The notes under the pieces are model-generated. The model had not been told where the DNA came from. It saw nothing but the letters and a program-made list of their open reading frames with translations, and searched no databases. The translations under genes were made by a program, and so were the position numbers. A stretch of DNA of 64,000 nt from positions 5,870,334 through 5,934,333 of the forward strand of contig NC_045147.1 of NCBI RefSeq assembly GCF_008831285.2, read 5' to 3'. Positions 45,698 through 58,100 of the stretch are shown here, piece by piece (positions within the stretch are counted from its first letter, which is position 1; each line of letters begins with the position of its first letter). Source of the stretch: Nymphaea colorata. Lineage: Eukaryota; Streptophyta; Magnoliopsida; Nymphaeales; Nymphaeaceae.

Positions 45698-46801
45698 ATG
45701 GCTCGTACTAAAGGAGGTAGTGCTAGAGGCAGAGGCAGAGGACCTCGCATCAGTAGGAGTCGAAATGTGGAGACTCGTTCTACCAGAGCTGGGACACCTA
45801 TTGGAGATAATCAACAACAACAAGCGTTCATCATGAACACATTGCAGATGATTACGGGATTGATGCACGGTTTGGTGCAGATTGCTTCTACAGGAGGAAC
45901 TAGTACAGACACAAACAGAACGACAAATGGTGAGGCAAGGGGAGTAACTCACCAACAGTTTATGAGCCTGCACCCTCCAAAGTTTCATGAGAAAGGCACT
46001 GTTGACGATGCTGAACAGTGGATAATAGAAACTGAGGAGATCTTTACCACCCTGGAAATGCCTGACAACAAGAAGGTTCGGTATGGAACCTTTATGCTAA
46101 AAGAAGATGCTAAGGAATGGTGGCGGACGCAACGTGAAGTGAAGTTCGCAAATCACGAAGCGACTTGGGGAGAATTCAAGGAAGCCTTCACACATGCCTA
46201 CATCCCAACCTTCACACGAGAGAAACACATGCAAGAATTCCTGGACCTTCAACAAGGAAGTCTGAGTCTGCACGAATACATCGTCAAATTTAGACATTTG
46301 GAAAAATATTGCCCCCATGTGTATACTGCTGATGCGGACCGAGCAAATAAGTTCGTCAGAGGACTTAAAGACGGGTTGCAGAACCAAGTAATTAGTAGTC
46401 GTCCGAGAGATCTAGATGACGCTATCGACATGGCCACACGTCTTGAGGAGGGCTGGAACAAGATGCAAGGGATGGGTAGGAAGAGTGAATCTCTCCGATC
46501 TAAGTCGAGACCTGACATGTTCAAGAGAAGGCGCAGTGACAGGGAAAACCAAGGGGACAGATTCATGAGACAGAGGCCATCAACATCCGGGGGGACGGTG
46601 AATGCCCCAAGTGTCATCGCCAACATCCTGGTAAACAATGTTATAGAGATATCGGAGCATGTCTTTATTGTGGAGCACAAGGTCATTTTATTCATGAGTG
46701 CCCAAAGAAGAAGGAGGCAGAGCAGAGGCGTGGTGCAACCAATCAGCCAGCAGAAAAGAAGGTACCTGGCAGAGTTTACGCGACCACGATTGAAGAGTTG
46801 A
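45698..46801 (+). CDS. gag: Gag of the Tekay-like element
   Basis: ATG at 45698 is the first in the long open frame, about 190 bases after the primer site. The N-terminus is basic ([15 protein letters not shown]). The retrotransposon gag core spans about 45950-46460 with [26 protein letters not shown] and [15 protein letters not shown]. The open frame runs to 46801, but its last 70 codons look like the wrong frame: the two zinc knuckles are encoded one base off, after a run of six G at 46589-46594. Gag assembles the cytoplasmic particle. Without the frame change the protein lacks its RNA-binding knuckles. Confidence 0.88.
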   Translation: MARTKGGSARGRGRGPRISRSRNVETRSTRAGTPIGDNQQQQAFIMNTLQMITGLMHGLVQIASTGGTSTDTNRTTNGEARGVTHQQFMSLHPPKFHEKGTVDDAEQWIIETEEIFTTLEMPDNKKVRYGTFMLKEDAKEWWRTQREVKFANHEATWGEFKEAFTHAYIPTFTREKHMQEFLDLQQGSLSLHEYIVKFRHLEKYCPHVYTADADRANKFVRGLKDGLQNQVISSRPRDLDDAIDMATRLEEGWNKMQGMGRKSESLRSKSRPDMFKRRRSDRENQGDRFMRQRPSTSGGTVNAPSVIANILVNNVIEISEHVFIVEHKVILFMSAQRRRRQSRGVVQPISQQKRRYLAEFTRPRLKS

Positions 46802-49800
46802 AACCTAATGACGTGATTGAAGGTACCCTTCTTGTACAATCTCATTGGGCTCATGTTTTGTTTGATTCTGGAGCATCGCATTCTTTTGTTTCTAAGAGTT
46901 TTGCTGAACTTTTAAAGTTAGAAAGAAAGAATATGCCTTATCAATTTTTAGTTGCTACACCTATGGGAAACAAAGACACATGCAGAACGTATTTAGAAAA
47001 TGTGAAAATAGAAATACATGAACATTTATTACCAGCACAGTTGGGGATAATGAATATGTTGGGGTATGACGTAATCCTAGGAATGGATTGGTTATACCAT
47101 CACTACGCAACGATAGATTGCAGAAAAAAGAAGTTGAAGATTCAGTTGGAGAATTGTCAAAAGATCGAATTTAGGGTAAAAACGCCCCAAGATCAAAGAA
47201 AGTTAGTTGTCTCAGCAGTTAAGGCAAGGAAATACATGGAAAATGGGTGCACTGCATATTTGGTTAGCATGGACGCAATCGAGCAGAAATTAAAACCCAT
47301 TAGTGAGGTGCGTATGGTGAAGGACTACGCAGACGTGTTTCCTGAAGATTTACTTGGATTACCTTCTGTACGAGAGGTGGAGTTTGGCATCGAATTGATA
47401 CCAGGAACTGCACCTATTTCTAAGGCTCCATATAGAATGGCACCAGCAGAACTAAAAGAATTAAAGAAACAGATCCAAGATTTGGCCAGCAAGGGATTCA
47501 TTCGTCCAAGTGTGTCACCTTGGGGAGCACCGGTCTTGTTTGTGAAGAAAAAAGATGGGTCAATGCGGTTGTGTATTGACTATCGAATGTTGAATCGGGT
47601 TACAATCAAGAACAAATATCCATTGCCTAGAATCGAAGATTTATTCGATCAATTGAAGGAAGCAAAGGTGTTTTCTAAGATTGACTTGAGGTCGGGATAC
47701 CATCAATTGCGAATTAAGGAAGAAGATATTCTCAAAACAGCATTTCGCACACGTTATGGGCATTATGAGTTTCGAGTGATGCCTTTTGGACTCACGAATG
47801 CCCCAGCAGCTTTTATGGATCTCATGAATCGGATATTTCACGAGTACTTAGACCGATTCGTTATAGTGTTCATTGATGATGTGTTAGTATACTCCGAGTG
47901 TGAAGCGATGCATGCGGCACATCTCGAGTTAGTGATGAGGATATTGAGGCAAAATCAACTATATGCCAAATATTCCAAGTGTGAGTTTTGGCTAGACAAA
48001 GTGAATTTTTTGGGATATGTACTCTCTAAGGAGGGAGTGGCAGTTGATCCTGCCAAAGTGGAAGCTGTACAACAATGGAATGCGCCAACTAATGTGTCAG
48101 AAATCAGAAGCTTTCTTGGCTTGGCAGGTTACTACAGGAAGTTCATCAAGGACTTTTCGAAAATCGCAACCCCAATGACTAAACTGCTACGGAAAGGAGT
48201 GAAATTTACGTGGACAGAGGATTGTCAGAAGAGTTTTCAGATGTTGAAAGACAGTTTGACTAGTGCCCCAATTCTAACACTGCCAAATGGGAGGAAAGGA
48301 TTTGTGGTATATATCGATGCTTCAGGAACAGGATATGGAGCAGTGCTTATGCAAAAGGACAATGTTATAGCTTATGCCTCTAGACAACTAAAACAACACG
48401 AGAAGAACTATCCAACACATGATTTGGAATTAGGAGTTGTGGTATTTGCACTAAAAGTATGGAGACATTACCTCTATGGTGTGGAATTTGAAGTATTTTC
48501 TGACCATAAATCCCTCAAATATTTGTTCTCGCAGAAGGAATTAAACATAAGACAAAGAAGATGGCTGGAATATCTCAAAGATTACGACTTTGAAATAAAG
48601 TATCATCCAGGAAAGGCCAATGTGGTAGCCGATGCACTCAGCAGAAAGACGACTGCTAAAGCTAGTGGACTATTAATGCAGACATGGAATTTGGTGGAAG
48701 ACTTTGAAAAATGGCATCCATTGCGAGATGATAATGGAAAGGTGAAGTGTGCAGGAATAATTCGAGATAGTTTCCTTGATGAAATTATTGAGAAACAAAA
48801 ACAGAGCCCGGAATATGCGAAGTTGAAACTTGAGTGTCACAAGAAAGAAGAAACTCCTTATTTTGAGGACGAGGATGGATCTGTGTAGTTCAATGGTAGA
48901 TTGTGGGTTCCGAATGATCCGGAAGTGAAGAACAAGTTGCTGGAAGAGGCACACAAGACAAGATACACCGTACATCCAGGAAGCACAAAGATGTATCAAA
49001 ATTTAAGGATAAACTTCTGGTGGCCAGGAATGAAGAAAGAGATTGCTGAGTTCGTCTCACGATGTTTGGTGTGTCAACAGGTTAAAGTGGAACATCAGAA
49101 ACCAGGTGGTTTGATGCAACAGATAGAAATTCCTCAATGGAAATGGGAAGACATCACCATGGATTTTGTAGTGGGGTTACCACGTACTCGACGACAACAC
49201 GATGCTATTTGGGTAGTGGTAGACCGCCTAACTAAATCTGCACATTTTCTTTCGATCAAGATTTCACAATCACTAGAAAGTCTGGCAGATTTGTATGTTG
49301 ATGAAATTGTGAGACTTCATGGAATCCCTAAATCAATAATCTCAGACAGAGATCCAAGATTTACATCCAAGTTTTGGGGAAGGTTACAGGAAGCGTTGGG
49401 AACAAAATTGAAACTGAGCACAGCATTTCATCCACAGACAGATGGACAGTCTGAGCGAACTATCCAGACTCTTGAAGATATGTTAAGAGCTTGTGTTTTG
49501 CAATGGAAGGGTGAATGGGATAAACATGTGAAGTTGGCTGAATTTGTCTACAACAACAGCTATCACTCTAGCATTGGAATGGCTCCGTTTGAAGCTCTTT
49601 ATGGCTGACCTTGTAGATCACCATCGTGTTGGACTGAGATAGGAGACAACAAGATTGAGGATCCTTTAGTAATACAACATTATACTGATCAAGTCAACAT
49701 GATTAGAAAGAAATTATTGGCTGCCCAAAGTCGACAAAAGAGTTATGCAGACCAACGGCGAAGAGAGCTAGCTTTTGAAGCAGGAGATCATGTTTTTATC

Positions 49801-50199
49801 AAGATATCACCCACTAAAAGTGTTTTTCGATTTGGAAAGAAAGGAAAATTGAGTCCAAGATACATTGGTCCATTCGAGATTCTGGAAAAAGTTGGAGTGG
49901 TGGCATATCGAATTGCACTTCCACCACAATATAGTCATGTCCATCCAATATTTCATGTGTCGATGCTAAGGAAATATGTACCTAATCCTTCGCATGTGAT
50001 AGACTACGAAGAGGTTGATTTGCAAGAGGACATGACAACAGATGAAAAGCCACTTCGGATCATAGACCGGAAGGAACATGTGTTGCGAAAGAAGACCATC
50101 CCATTAGTTCAAGTGGAATGGCAACATCACGGCATCAAAGAATGTACGTGGGAACCAGAAGAGGACATGAGAAATAACTACCCTCAACTATTTCAATAA
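46595..50199 (+). pseudogene. pol: Zinc knuckles plus pol of the Tekay-like element, two nonsense codons
   Basis: In this frame, zinc knuckles [13 protein letters not shown] and [14 protein letters not shown] (46604-46693) run straight into pol. Protease has [11 protein letters not shown] at 46861. RT spans about 47450-48030, with [13 protein letters not shown] and active site FIDD at 47869-47880. RNase H spans about 48300-48650 ([13 protein letters not shown]). Then comes the integrase zinc region ending CLVCQQVK (49080), and a core with all three acidic residues: MDFVVGLP, ISDRDPRF and QTDGQSERTIQ. A chromodomain (VQVEWQHHGIKECTWEPEED) lies at about 50110-50168. Breaks are only TAG at 48886-48888 and TGA at 49606-49608, both explainable as C-to-T changes. 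Everything else is in one frame. Confidence 0.92.
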
Positions 50200-50234
50200 G
50201 GTACGCTAAAATTTCGAGGACGAAATTTCTTTTT

Positions 50235-50245
50235 AGGGGGGAGAA
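50235..50245 (+). promoter_or_regulatory. Polypurine tract of the Tekay-like element
   Basis: aggggggagaa directly before the 3' LTR start is the site where plus-strand DNA synthesis would be primed. It follows the text aatttcgaggacgaaattt, a conserved block at the end of Tekay-type internal regions. Confidence 0.9.
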
Positions 50246-52508
50246 TGTAAGCCCCACGATTTTCTTTCCTTATCCTTTCAAACTACCAAGTTTATTAAAG
50301 GGAGACATTTGTGGAAAAGATAGGGATAAGGGCATATGTAGCCACATTTTACGACAAGGACTTTCTTTTACCGCAGGCTTAGAGGAGCTCGTCCAACATT
50401 AGAAAGAAAGAGAGAGAGAGAACGAGTGAGAAACGTTTTCCTTCTTGCTCTCTTGTTGGAACTGAGGCTCGTGGCTGCGGGAAGAGAACCAAAAGCAGGG
50501 GTTGCTGCTGGAAGTTGCTACAAAGTTTCAAAGGTATGGGGATTTTCAATCATGAATGGAGCATGAAGCCTGTATATTTTGAGTTTCTAGATACATATGC
50601 ATGAGAGTTTATCAATTTATATGCCTGAACATGAATCTATGCATGAGTTATTGAAGACTGGAACGGAAATAGCATGCTAGGTATAATTTCGTTTTATCCA
50701 CGAGGAACCGAAACACAGACGACCTTATGACCTAATACATCATCAAACAATAGAAAGATTTGATACATGAACCCTCTGAGAGGGTCGGGCCACAGAAGGA
50801 GCGATAGCAATCTGCAGTGGGAAGACTCGGTTGTCTTCCCGAACCTGCTCTGATACTAGCAGAGAAAAAAAATAAAATAAAATAATGAAAGGGGAAGTTC
50901 CCGAGCAACATCGACAGAGGACATGACATGCTTTGATCGACTTGCGGTGAACCCCAAATCTAAAAACAAACAGGAAAGAAGGAAGAAGGCACCACTGCTC
51001 TATCGACAAGCATGACCAGTGGCCAACAGTCGTCTTTTCGTGTGGGTAGCAGGGAGCCGATTTGGGGGAAAAAGAAGAAAACGTCACTGATATGGCAGGT
51101 TTCCTCCAGTCATTCCTCCTTGTTGACGACTCCTCACTGTCGCAGCGAAAGGGAGACTGAGAAGACGCCGTTGAAGTTGGGAAGTCGTCTTCCTCACGGT
51201 GGCAGCACTGAAAAAAAATGGGAGAAGGGAAGGTGCAGTGTTCCACTGGTTTTGGGTTGCTAAAACGGAGGAGACTCCACCGGCGATCGAACCAAAGGAA
51301 GGAGGCTCGTGAGGAGATAGAAAACGAAGCAGTGAAATGAGGGGAAAACGAGCGTCGTTCATATTTATAACAAAGTTGAAAATTTCAAAACAGGTCCACT
51401 TAATTAGCAAAATATTTGGATAAGCTGTTATAATTTTTAAAATTGTATGCCGCAACGTTTTTGCTGAAAACATCTTCAAAAAGAGGCTTGCGAAAGTAAT
51501 CTTCAGCAAAAACCGGGTATTTAATATGAAATCACGTTTTGGTACCCTCTAAGTTCTTAAAAATTGCCAAAAGGTGGTTTTATAAATTAAAAACGAAATG
51601 ATATGTTTTATTACTTTTTGATGCTCTTTGTTGTGTTTAAAATTTCAGAAATATGGTTCTGAAATTAACTTTGGAACCATTAGAGGAGGAAAGTCACGTT
51701 TTGAGAAATTAAATATAAATTTTATTGTTTCAAATAAGGATTAAAATATGGCTAATTGAGGTTTCTAGATGTGATGAGTTTTGCCGTATTGCCATTAAGT
51801 TAAGATTTAAAATGGTTGAATTATTCTGTTTGGGAAACGGAGCCTGAGGGCGGTTTCTGTGAGAGGTACTAGACGATGTCTAGCATTAGCAAACCCTCAC
51901 TTTTGAAATTCGAAGGCGAAACGTGGACTTTGTGCAATGGTTTATGCGAGTGCGAGCTTTCTGTTTTGCCCAGTGTTTGGTTTCGTCCCGGGATGTAGTG
52001 GCTACACTCCTCTGGCTATACTGGAGGGCCCACAGGGTATTGGGCGGTACAAGGGCCCGGGATTCTGTTCTGTTTCTGTTTGGGAGCGAGACTCCTGGTC
52101 TCTCCACCCGGGTTCTTAGAGAGACCATGCTGCTGCAGCGGCGATCTGGGATATCTCAGGAGGCTTCACTTCAGGTACCCTCGATCTGTTGGATTGCCTG
52201 GTGAAGATATGTTCTGTTCTGCCCGTGAGTGCCCACGGGGATTTCTGTTGCTCAGCACGATGACCTTGACATTGTCAGAGAACCACGGTTGGAAGCCTAC
52301 GAAATCTTGGAGGTTGTGCACACCTCGTCTTGTCTTTGATGATGTGATGTAACTCTGATATGTGTTAAGTTTTGGAAAACTTATGGTTGTAGTTCATAAG
52401 GCCTTTTTGGAAATCGTTTTACGAAACTAAATATTATTTTGGGTCATGTTCCATTCATGGCTGGATTTTCTCATACTCAGAGGAATTCTGACCCTTCTTT
52501 CCATATCT
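50246..52508 (+). repeat. 3' LTR of the Tekay-like element, last 245 bp missing
   Basis: Collinear with 42984-45246 at a constant offset of 7262. The match ends at atatct (52508); the 5' LTR goes on with acaggtagtcc while this copy changes to taacatagag. The element end and right target-site copy are therefore lost. Differences from the 5' LTR cluster in 51980-52330. Confidence 0.95.
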
Positions 52509-53650
52509 TAACATAGAGTAAAGTTCCACCGCCTGGCGCTTGGGAGGCTCTGACCGGCTGTTGATCGATGTCATCTGGTCATTGGCCAGCTAGAGATGCC
52601 GGCAGTGCTGCCAGGTGCGTTGGCGGAGGGTGTCCAAGGTTTTTGGTCGGAAAAAAATAAGAAGGGGCAGTCACCCAAGCAATGAAATCAGCATGCGGGC
52701 CCCTTCTGCTGGCAGGCGGCTCCTTGGCTCTCATGGGTATAGCGGGCGAGAGACTCATCAAACCCTCCATTGGCTGGTGGCTCCGTGGGTTGCCTGCATG
52801 CCTGCTAGTGTTGCCCTGCGGTTTTGGAACGAGGAGCATCATTTTTTTAGGCATCACTTGGTCGTCCTCAACCACTGAAAATGGCTGGAATGCAAACTCA
52901 GACATCAGTTCATTCCGCAGCAGCTTGACCACGCCGGATCCTCTTTGCCTCTTCGCTGCCAGACGATGGGTTTTAACAACTGGTTTCAGTTGTAGGCGAT
53001 ACTCTTTAGATTGTTTTGGAAGACTTGTTGATCTGCAGTAATTGCTCTCTGATTGTATTGTTTCGTCTCTTGAATTTAATGTACAATTCATTCGTATCTT
53101 GCATGATATTTTTCTGACCCTGAGCACTCTTCTTTAGATTATGTGTCATTGCAGTATCATCGCAATCAATCTGAAGAAGATGAACGAAAGCTCTGATACT
53201 AAGTTGATGTAGTAAAAAAGATAAGACTCTTTTAATCCACGATCAAATGCCTAACTATCTAGGGTTAAACAAGAAAGATGCAAAAGCGAACGGAAAATGA
53301 AAAGAAAAATGTAAAATAGCCGATGAGGTTTTTATTAACTCAGTTTTATTACAAACGAAGCCTAAACACCTTTAAATAGTGTATAAACAGATTCTTGAAT
53401 TTGGATCCAAAGGAAACAACAATAAATAAACCTAAAAAATACTACAATTAGATCCAAATAAAATAGCCTCAAATTGTGACTGAAATTCTTTTGCTCCTGC
53501 ATCACTCCCCAACCATGTCCACGTCTTAATGCCCATTATTCTTGTGGCGTTTTTCTTGCAATTAGTTCAGTTTTCTGCCATTTTTGTCATCAGCAGTCAT
53601 CTCTTTTTCATCTTTCTCCTGATGCCTGATTGGTTTGGTTCTTTCAATGG
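52509..53650 (-). mobile_element. Minus-strand LTR, primer site and leader fragment of another retroelement
   Basis: On the minus strand, a TAGTATCAGAGC primer-binding site (plus 53190-53201) directly follows an LTR-like end (plus 53205-53210, tgatgtag). The LTR would extend right to somewhere near 53600-53650, with a minus-strand TATA-like TATTTAAAGG near 53375. To the left lies a leader with a 182-codon frame (52579-53127). No protease, RT or integrase follows; the fragment ends at the break in the Tekay-like 3' LTR. Family is uncertain (Copia or non-autonomous). Confidence 0.6.
52579..53127 (-). CDS. 182-codon open frame downstream of a primer-binding site, unknown product
   Basis: The frame starts about 60 bases after the minus-strand primer site, where a gag would start. 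I do not recognise it. The N-terminal third is basic and polar (RLAAKRQRGSG and neighbours). The middle is acidic and hydrophobic (FAFQPFSVVEDDQVMPKKMM), and the C-terminal third is rich in proline, serine and alanine. There is no zinc knuckle or gag core. GC content is higher than in the flanks, as in a captured host exon. It could equally be a chance frame; an overlapping plus-strand frame of 119 codons (52682-53041) shows that open frames are easy here. Confidence 0.3.
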   Translation of the reverse strand: MLRVRKISCKIRMNCTLNSRDETIQSESNYCRSTSLPKQSKEYRLQLKPVVKTHRLAAKRQRGSGVVKLLRNELMSEFAFQPFSVVEDDQVMPKKMMLLVPKPQGNTSRHAGNPRSHQPMEGLMSLSPAIPMRAKEPPASRRGPHADFIAWVTAPSYFFPTKNLGHPPPTHLAALPASLAGQ

Positions 53651-54770
53651 CAAATGAAGGCAGTTTCGTTTAAAGAAAACTGAGTGTCGCTTATACCTTG
53701 GCCTTTTGTGCTCTTTTTGAGTTTTTTAGACCTTCTCAAATGTTTGAAGTGTTGGGGTGGGAGGTCGTTTTTGCATCCTGGCGTGCTGTTTATGGGGTTT
53801 GAGACGCGGGATAAGTAAGAGAAGGTTCCCAATGCCATTCAGCGTATGTTCTTCGTCATGTCTTTATATTTTTATGTTCATTTTTTTTCCATTTTGAGAG
53901 AGATCAGCCTTGGGTTGATTTTGTTTCAACCATCACCTGTTCATTTTTTCCATTTTGAGAGAGACCGAACTTGGGTTGATTTCGTTTCAACCATCACCTG
54001 GCCTGCCTCTCTCTTATGTTTCTATATTTGGTGAAACGGGGACTAAGAAAGGAAAGGATGAAAGCCACCTCAGTGAACATTTAGTTGTTTTCAGTGAAAC
54101 TTGCTAGAAACGTATTGACCTTTCATCAATGGTTAGGATATGCTGGGAGGACAGTATTTGGGATTGAAGCCAAACTGTAAAGTCGTTTACTTAGAACTTT
54201 TTCGGTCTATGCATGTATAGTGGTTAGGAAATGTGCTCAATATGATAAGTTGAGATGAATGTGCACAAAAAAACTGGTTCATATATTTTACCTGTTGTGT
54301 AGAAGTAACTAAAATTGAAAGATTAATTGACAACTAAAGCTTCAGTCCTCACTGTCTTGTATATACTAGTTTGTTCATCAATTGCGATTCCAAAATCCAG
54401 ATGTTTTACTCATAACATGGCGTGAACTTTTCTCTTGGCCGTTGTCATAGGTTAAGGTGAACTGGGGAGCTGGGACAACAGGGAAGATCTCGACCTCTTA
54501 CCATTTACATGAGAGCTGAATCGGCTCTCTTGACTGCCATCCTAGCAGCCTCAACTTAATGTTGACAGTCTTTTTTTGGTGGGGTCTTATATTGGGTTCC
54601 CTTTTCGGGCTAAAGTTTCGGAATTTTTATTTGTTTAATGGTTATTTTGGTGCTTCCTTGTAATGGTCTTGCATATGACAAGGCTCTCTCTTTATGTAGG
54701 TTACGTAGGTCTGTCATTTTTGGAAATTTTTGATGGGACGTGACATAGAAGTCAAATTATAGCCATCAAA
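53651..54770. other. Anonymous sequence with a 63-bp tandem duplication
   Basis: No gene seen. Units at 53877-53939 and 53940-54000 share 'ccattttgagagaga', 'cttgggttgattt' and 'gtttcaaccatcacctg'. The text at 54460-54740 has a loose 3'-UTR-like character but no frame that I can assign. Confidence 0.45.
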
Positions 54771-55156
54771 CAGGGACATTCACAAGCCATCCAGCAACAA
54801 TACGGACGAGAAGAAAAAGGAAAAAAAAAAACTGCGTAGAGTAAAACCTCTATGCCATCAAACAAGGGAGAAAAATGTCTGAAATAAAAGTTTCAGCCCT
54901 TCATACGCAAAGTCATCTTAAAATCCAACTTTTATTCCATCCCACCAAAGCCTGGTATTAATTACCTGAAATTTTAATGCCAGACATTTAAACGCCACCT
55001 TAATATTGGGACAAAAGCTTTATGATGATATATTATAACTTTTAGAAAAAGTGAACCGAGACACTTGGATATGTATTTGTTTGGAACATCAGTGTCTCAT
55101 GTGGGTAAAGCTCCAATGAATGACAAAACTACATAAACGTTCAGCTAGTTTTCCTT

Positions 55157-55191
<35 letters not shown>

Positions 55192-58100
55192 TACTTAAAA
55201 AATATTCATAATACTTTCTGAAATATTTTATATTCACAATTTATCAAACACATTAATTTCTGTTCTAATGATATTTTTTAACATATAATTTATTTTTATC
55301 CTAACAATACCTTTTAAAAGATGAAAATAACATAAAATACAATTCTTCTTTTCATCGAAAACGAGTTATATATTTTCATTAAATGGACCGACACATTAAC
55401 AAACATAAAAAAGTTATATTGCCAATTATTGCAACTAATGAATGGTGTAAATAGACATTATTATGAAAAGAAATAATAAAAGAGGTGTTTATATATCTGC
55501 ATTTACCAAGGTATTAGATAGCATGCATAATGTTAGAGTTTCATGCTCTTGATGTACTCTGTTAAGAGCACCAATGATATCCCAGTTACCAATAGCAGTA
55601 CAAGATACAGAGCAGGTTTGTTATTTGTTGGCATTCAGTGATTGAGAGCACTAACCTAGAGATCTTAAGTGCCAGCATCTCCAATCCTTAGCTTGATCCA
55701 GTTTAGTTGTTCCCCAGAGCTAAGAAGGAAAGACCAAATATCGATACTGAGATTTTGTGTTTGATTGTCCCCAATAATATGCCTGAGTGTTCTGAAAATA
55801 TTCCAGATGCAGGTCCAAACATAGATCAATTGAGCTTCAGCATGATTTGTAGGTCAGCAAGAGATAGCTGTTACAAAGGAATTCCTGAAACAGTGAAATG
55901 AGATTTTGTAACTTCAATCAACTCAATCTACATTAAGAACTTCAAAGTGTAAATAAGATATTCTGACAAACAAGTAGCCTAGACTAACAACTCAATAACT
56001 TGAATCGGAATAACTAATAATATTCACCATTTCAGTAATTTTGAATCAGCATTTGCCAAAGCTGTCTGTATTGCTTCACTTATGGTAGTGAAATATTTAC
56101 GTTTCAGGAGCAATCCCCCTTGCAAAGATGTAGAACACTCGTTGTAAAATTCATCCGAGTGTAACTATAAGAAGGCAGCAAATGAGGTCAAAAACTTCAT
56201 ACCTTTAACAAAAGGGAGTTTTTGTAAGTGACTGAGTTAACAATGCTGTAGATTTTAGGAATGGTTAACCTAAAACTAGCAAAGCAAGTGTCCTGCAAAG
56301 GTAAGTGCATACACATATTTGAGCAACTGTCCATTTATGCTTATCTATTATATGCATGTAGTAAGCTTTCTCTCTACACATTTATTGCATGAATAGATAT
56401 TTTTATGCAGTTCTATTGCCATATAGTAAAATGTGGTGCAACTCCAACAAGATGTTCTTTTATCTCTTAACCTAAAGCAAAAAGAATATTGTGCCCATCA
56501 TTCTAAAGACCATGCTAAGAACATGAAAAAGAACCTAGGGTAGCAATTACTATGTACCTTCTGGATGTCTTGTCAAACATTATAATTTCATAAACCAAGT
56601 ATATAGAAAATTCATTATTGGAACATACGATTAAGATGCAATAATTTTTTCAATCAAAATTAGAATGTATGATACAAAAATTACATGATAATTTTCACAG
56701 GACTGAGATGTAACCCAACAAGAATTCCTTCTGTGGTGGAGTTATTGATGGATAGTAAACGTACAAACATATTTATTAGAATATTACCTTGAAATTATGC
56801 TCCTGGATGATGAACTTATAACAAGCTCAGTGACTTCAGTTTTTAGCAACATCCTCTGATGTTGCATTTGCTATATCATCAGATTCAATCAGAAGAATCT
56901 CTATTTCCACCTATACATAAAGTCACTATTTTATGGCTTTTATGTTAGGGAGAGAACTTAATAGCAAAATCTCTGTCACAGAACACAATCAGGCTTGACA
57001 AACAAAAAGGCAGCCATGATGGTACTAAAGGAAGAAAATCGCAAATGATCAGCAAGATGGTAAGGCATTCATCTGGATCAAGTGTTCAACTCTCATGTTG
57101 TCCAAGTGAACCCAAGTCTGTAACTATGGTCGAAGCTGACTTGGTCAATTCATGCCCATTGATCTTTAAACAATTGAGGACCATATCAAAGAGGCAGAAA
57201 GATCTGAAAGTGGTTCCATTCCTGTAGACATCAACTTTTGTGCAACTGGTTTACGGAAGTGGCAATCGAAGCTATCAATGCAGAACTTGGAACAACTCTG
57301 TTTAAGAAGAGTTTGCAATATTTTCATTATGGTCACTAACAAATTTGCTAGCATGAGCTGTATAGATATTTTCACCATATTTGTTAATATCAACCTTTTC
57401 TCTAATAAGAAAATGAGTTGTAAAGATGATGATAGAAACAAGATCAAAGGCAAATAAGGAACAGGTCAAGATTTTCTGGGAATACAATTTCAGTTTGCCC
57501 ATTTGTTTGCTTGTAATATCTTGTGTTGTAATATGTTGTTGACTTCTATAAATACTATCTATCAAGTACATGCTTCATACTAGAATTAAAAATGGCTCAA
57601 TGCCTGTGTTTCTTTTCAAATAAATGTTTGTTCAATATCTAAAGCAGTATTGGTTGTTTTATTTTCAAAGAAATGTTGGTTTAGTAAGGTGTCAAATTGT
57701 TGCAGATGTTGTTCTAGTGCAAGTTATTAAACTATCTGCTTTTTTTGGTTTCGACAAGTTTTTTTCATGTTTCAAGTGCAGATGGCACTCTTCTGATTGC
57801 TGAAAAATGGTAGCACTAAGTTTCATTTTCATGGTGTTAATGTACCAAAATTTTTTCCAACCTAGGGTGCCTGAGTTGTGGTAATGAAAGAGAAAGACTG
57901 ATGCTATCTTAGATAATCTTGGTTGGCTTATCAAAATTACTCCATTGAAGTTTTTGTATTCGTTCCCTTGTAGCATCCAGACATATGGTATAAATATTCA
58001 CTAAAAAATTTTCCTTTGGCCAAGCATGCATGTCTACATAACACTAGTAATCTCTGAGTTTTCAACCCATTCTCTTAACAGCATCAATCAAGTCAATGTT

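Larger units (their letters stand above)
42984..52508 (+). mobile_element. Young Tekay/Del-like chromovirus, near-complete, 3' LTR cut short
   Basis: 5' LTR (2508 bp), primer site, gag, pol, polypurine tract and a 3' LTR lacking its last 245 bp. Over the 2263 bp that both LTRs share, I count roughly 20 substitutions and no net indel, about 0.9%. With a commonly used plant rate of 1.3e-8 per site per year this means a few hundred thousand years. Pol carries only two nonsense codons, and gag and pol are offset by one base at a G6 run. Long LTRs, the order of domains and a C-terminal chromodomain support the Tekay branch. Confidence 0.93.

Noticed and set aside
52682-53041. 119-codon plus-strand frame with hydrophobic stretches, as if a membrane protein
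   Set aside because: It overlaps the minus-strand leader frame on the opposite strand, has no start context or homologous copy in the window, and the hydrophobic look comes from antisense of a Pro/Ala-rich stretch.
54440-54760. Possible 3' end of a host gene or LINE
   Set aside because: The text resembles a transcribed 3' region, but no linked coding frame, poly(A) tail or target duplication could be found.
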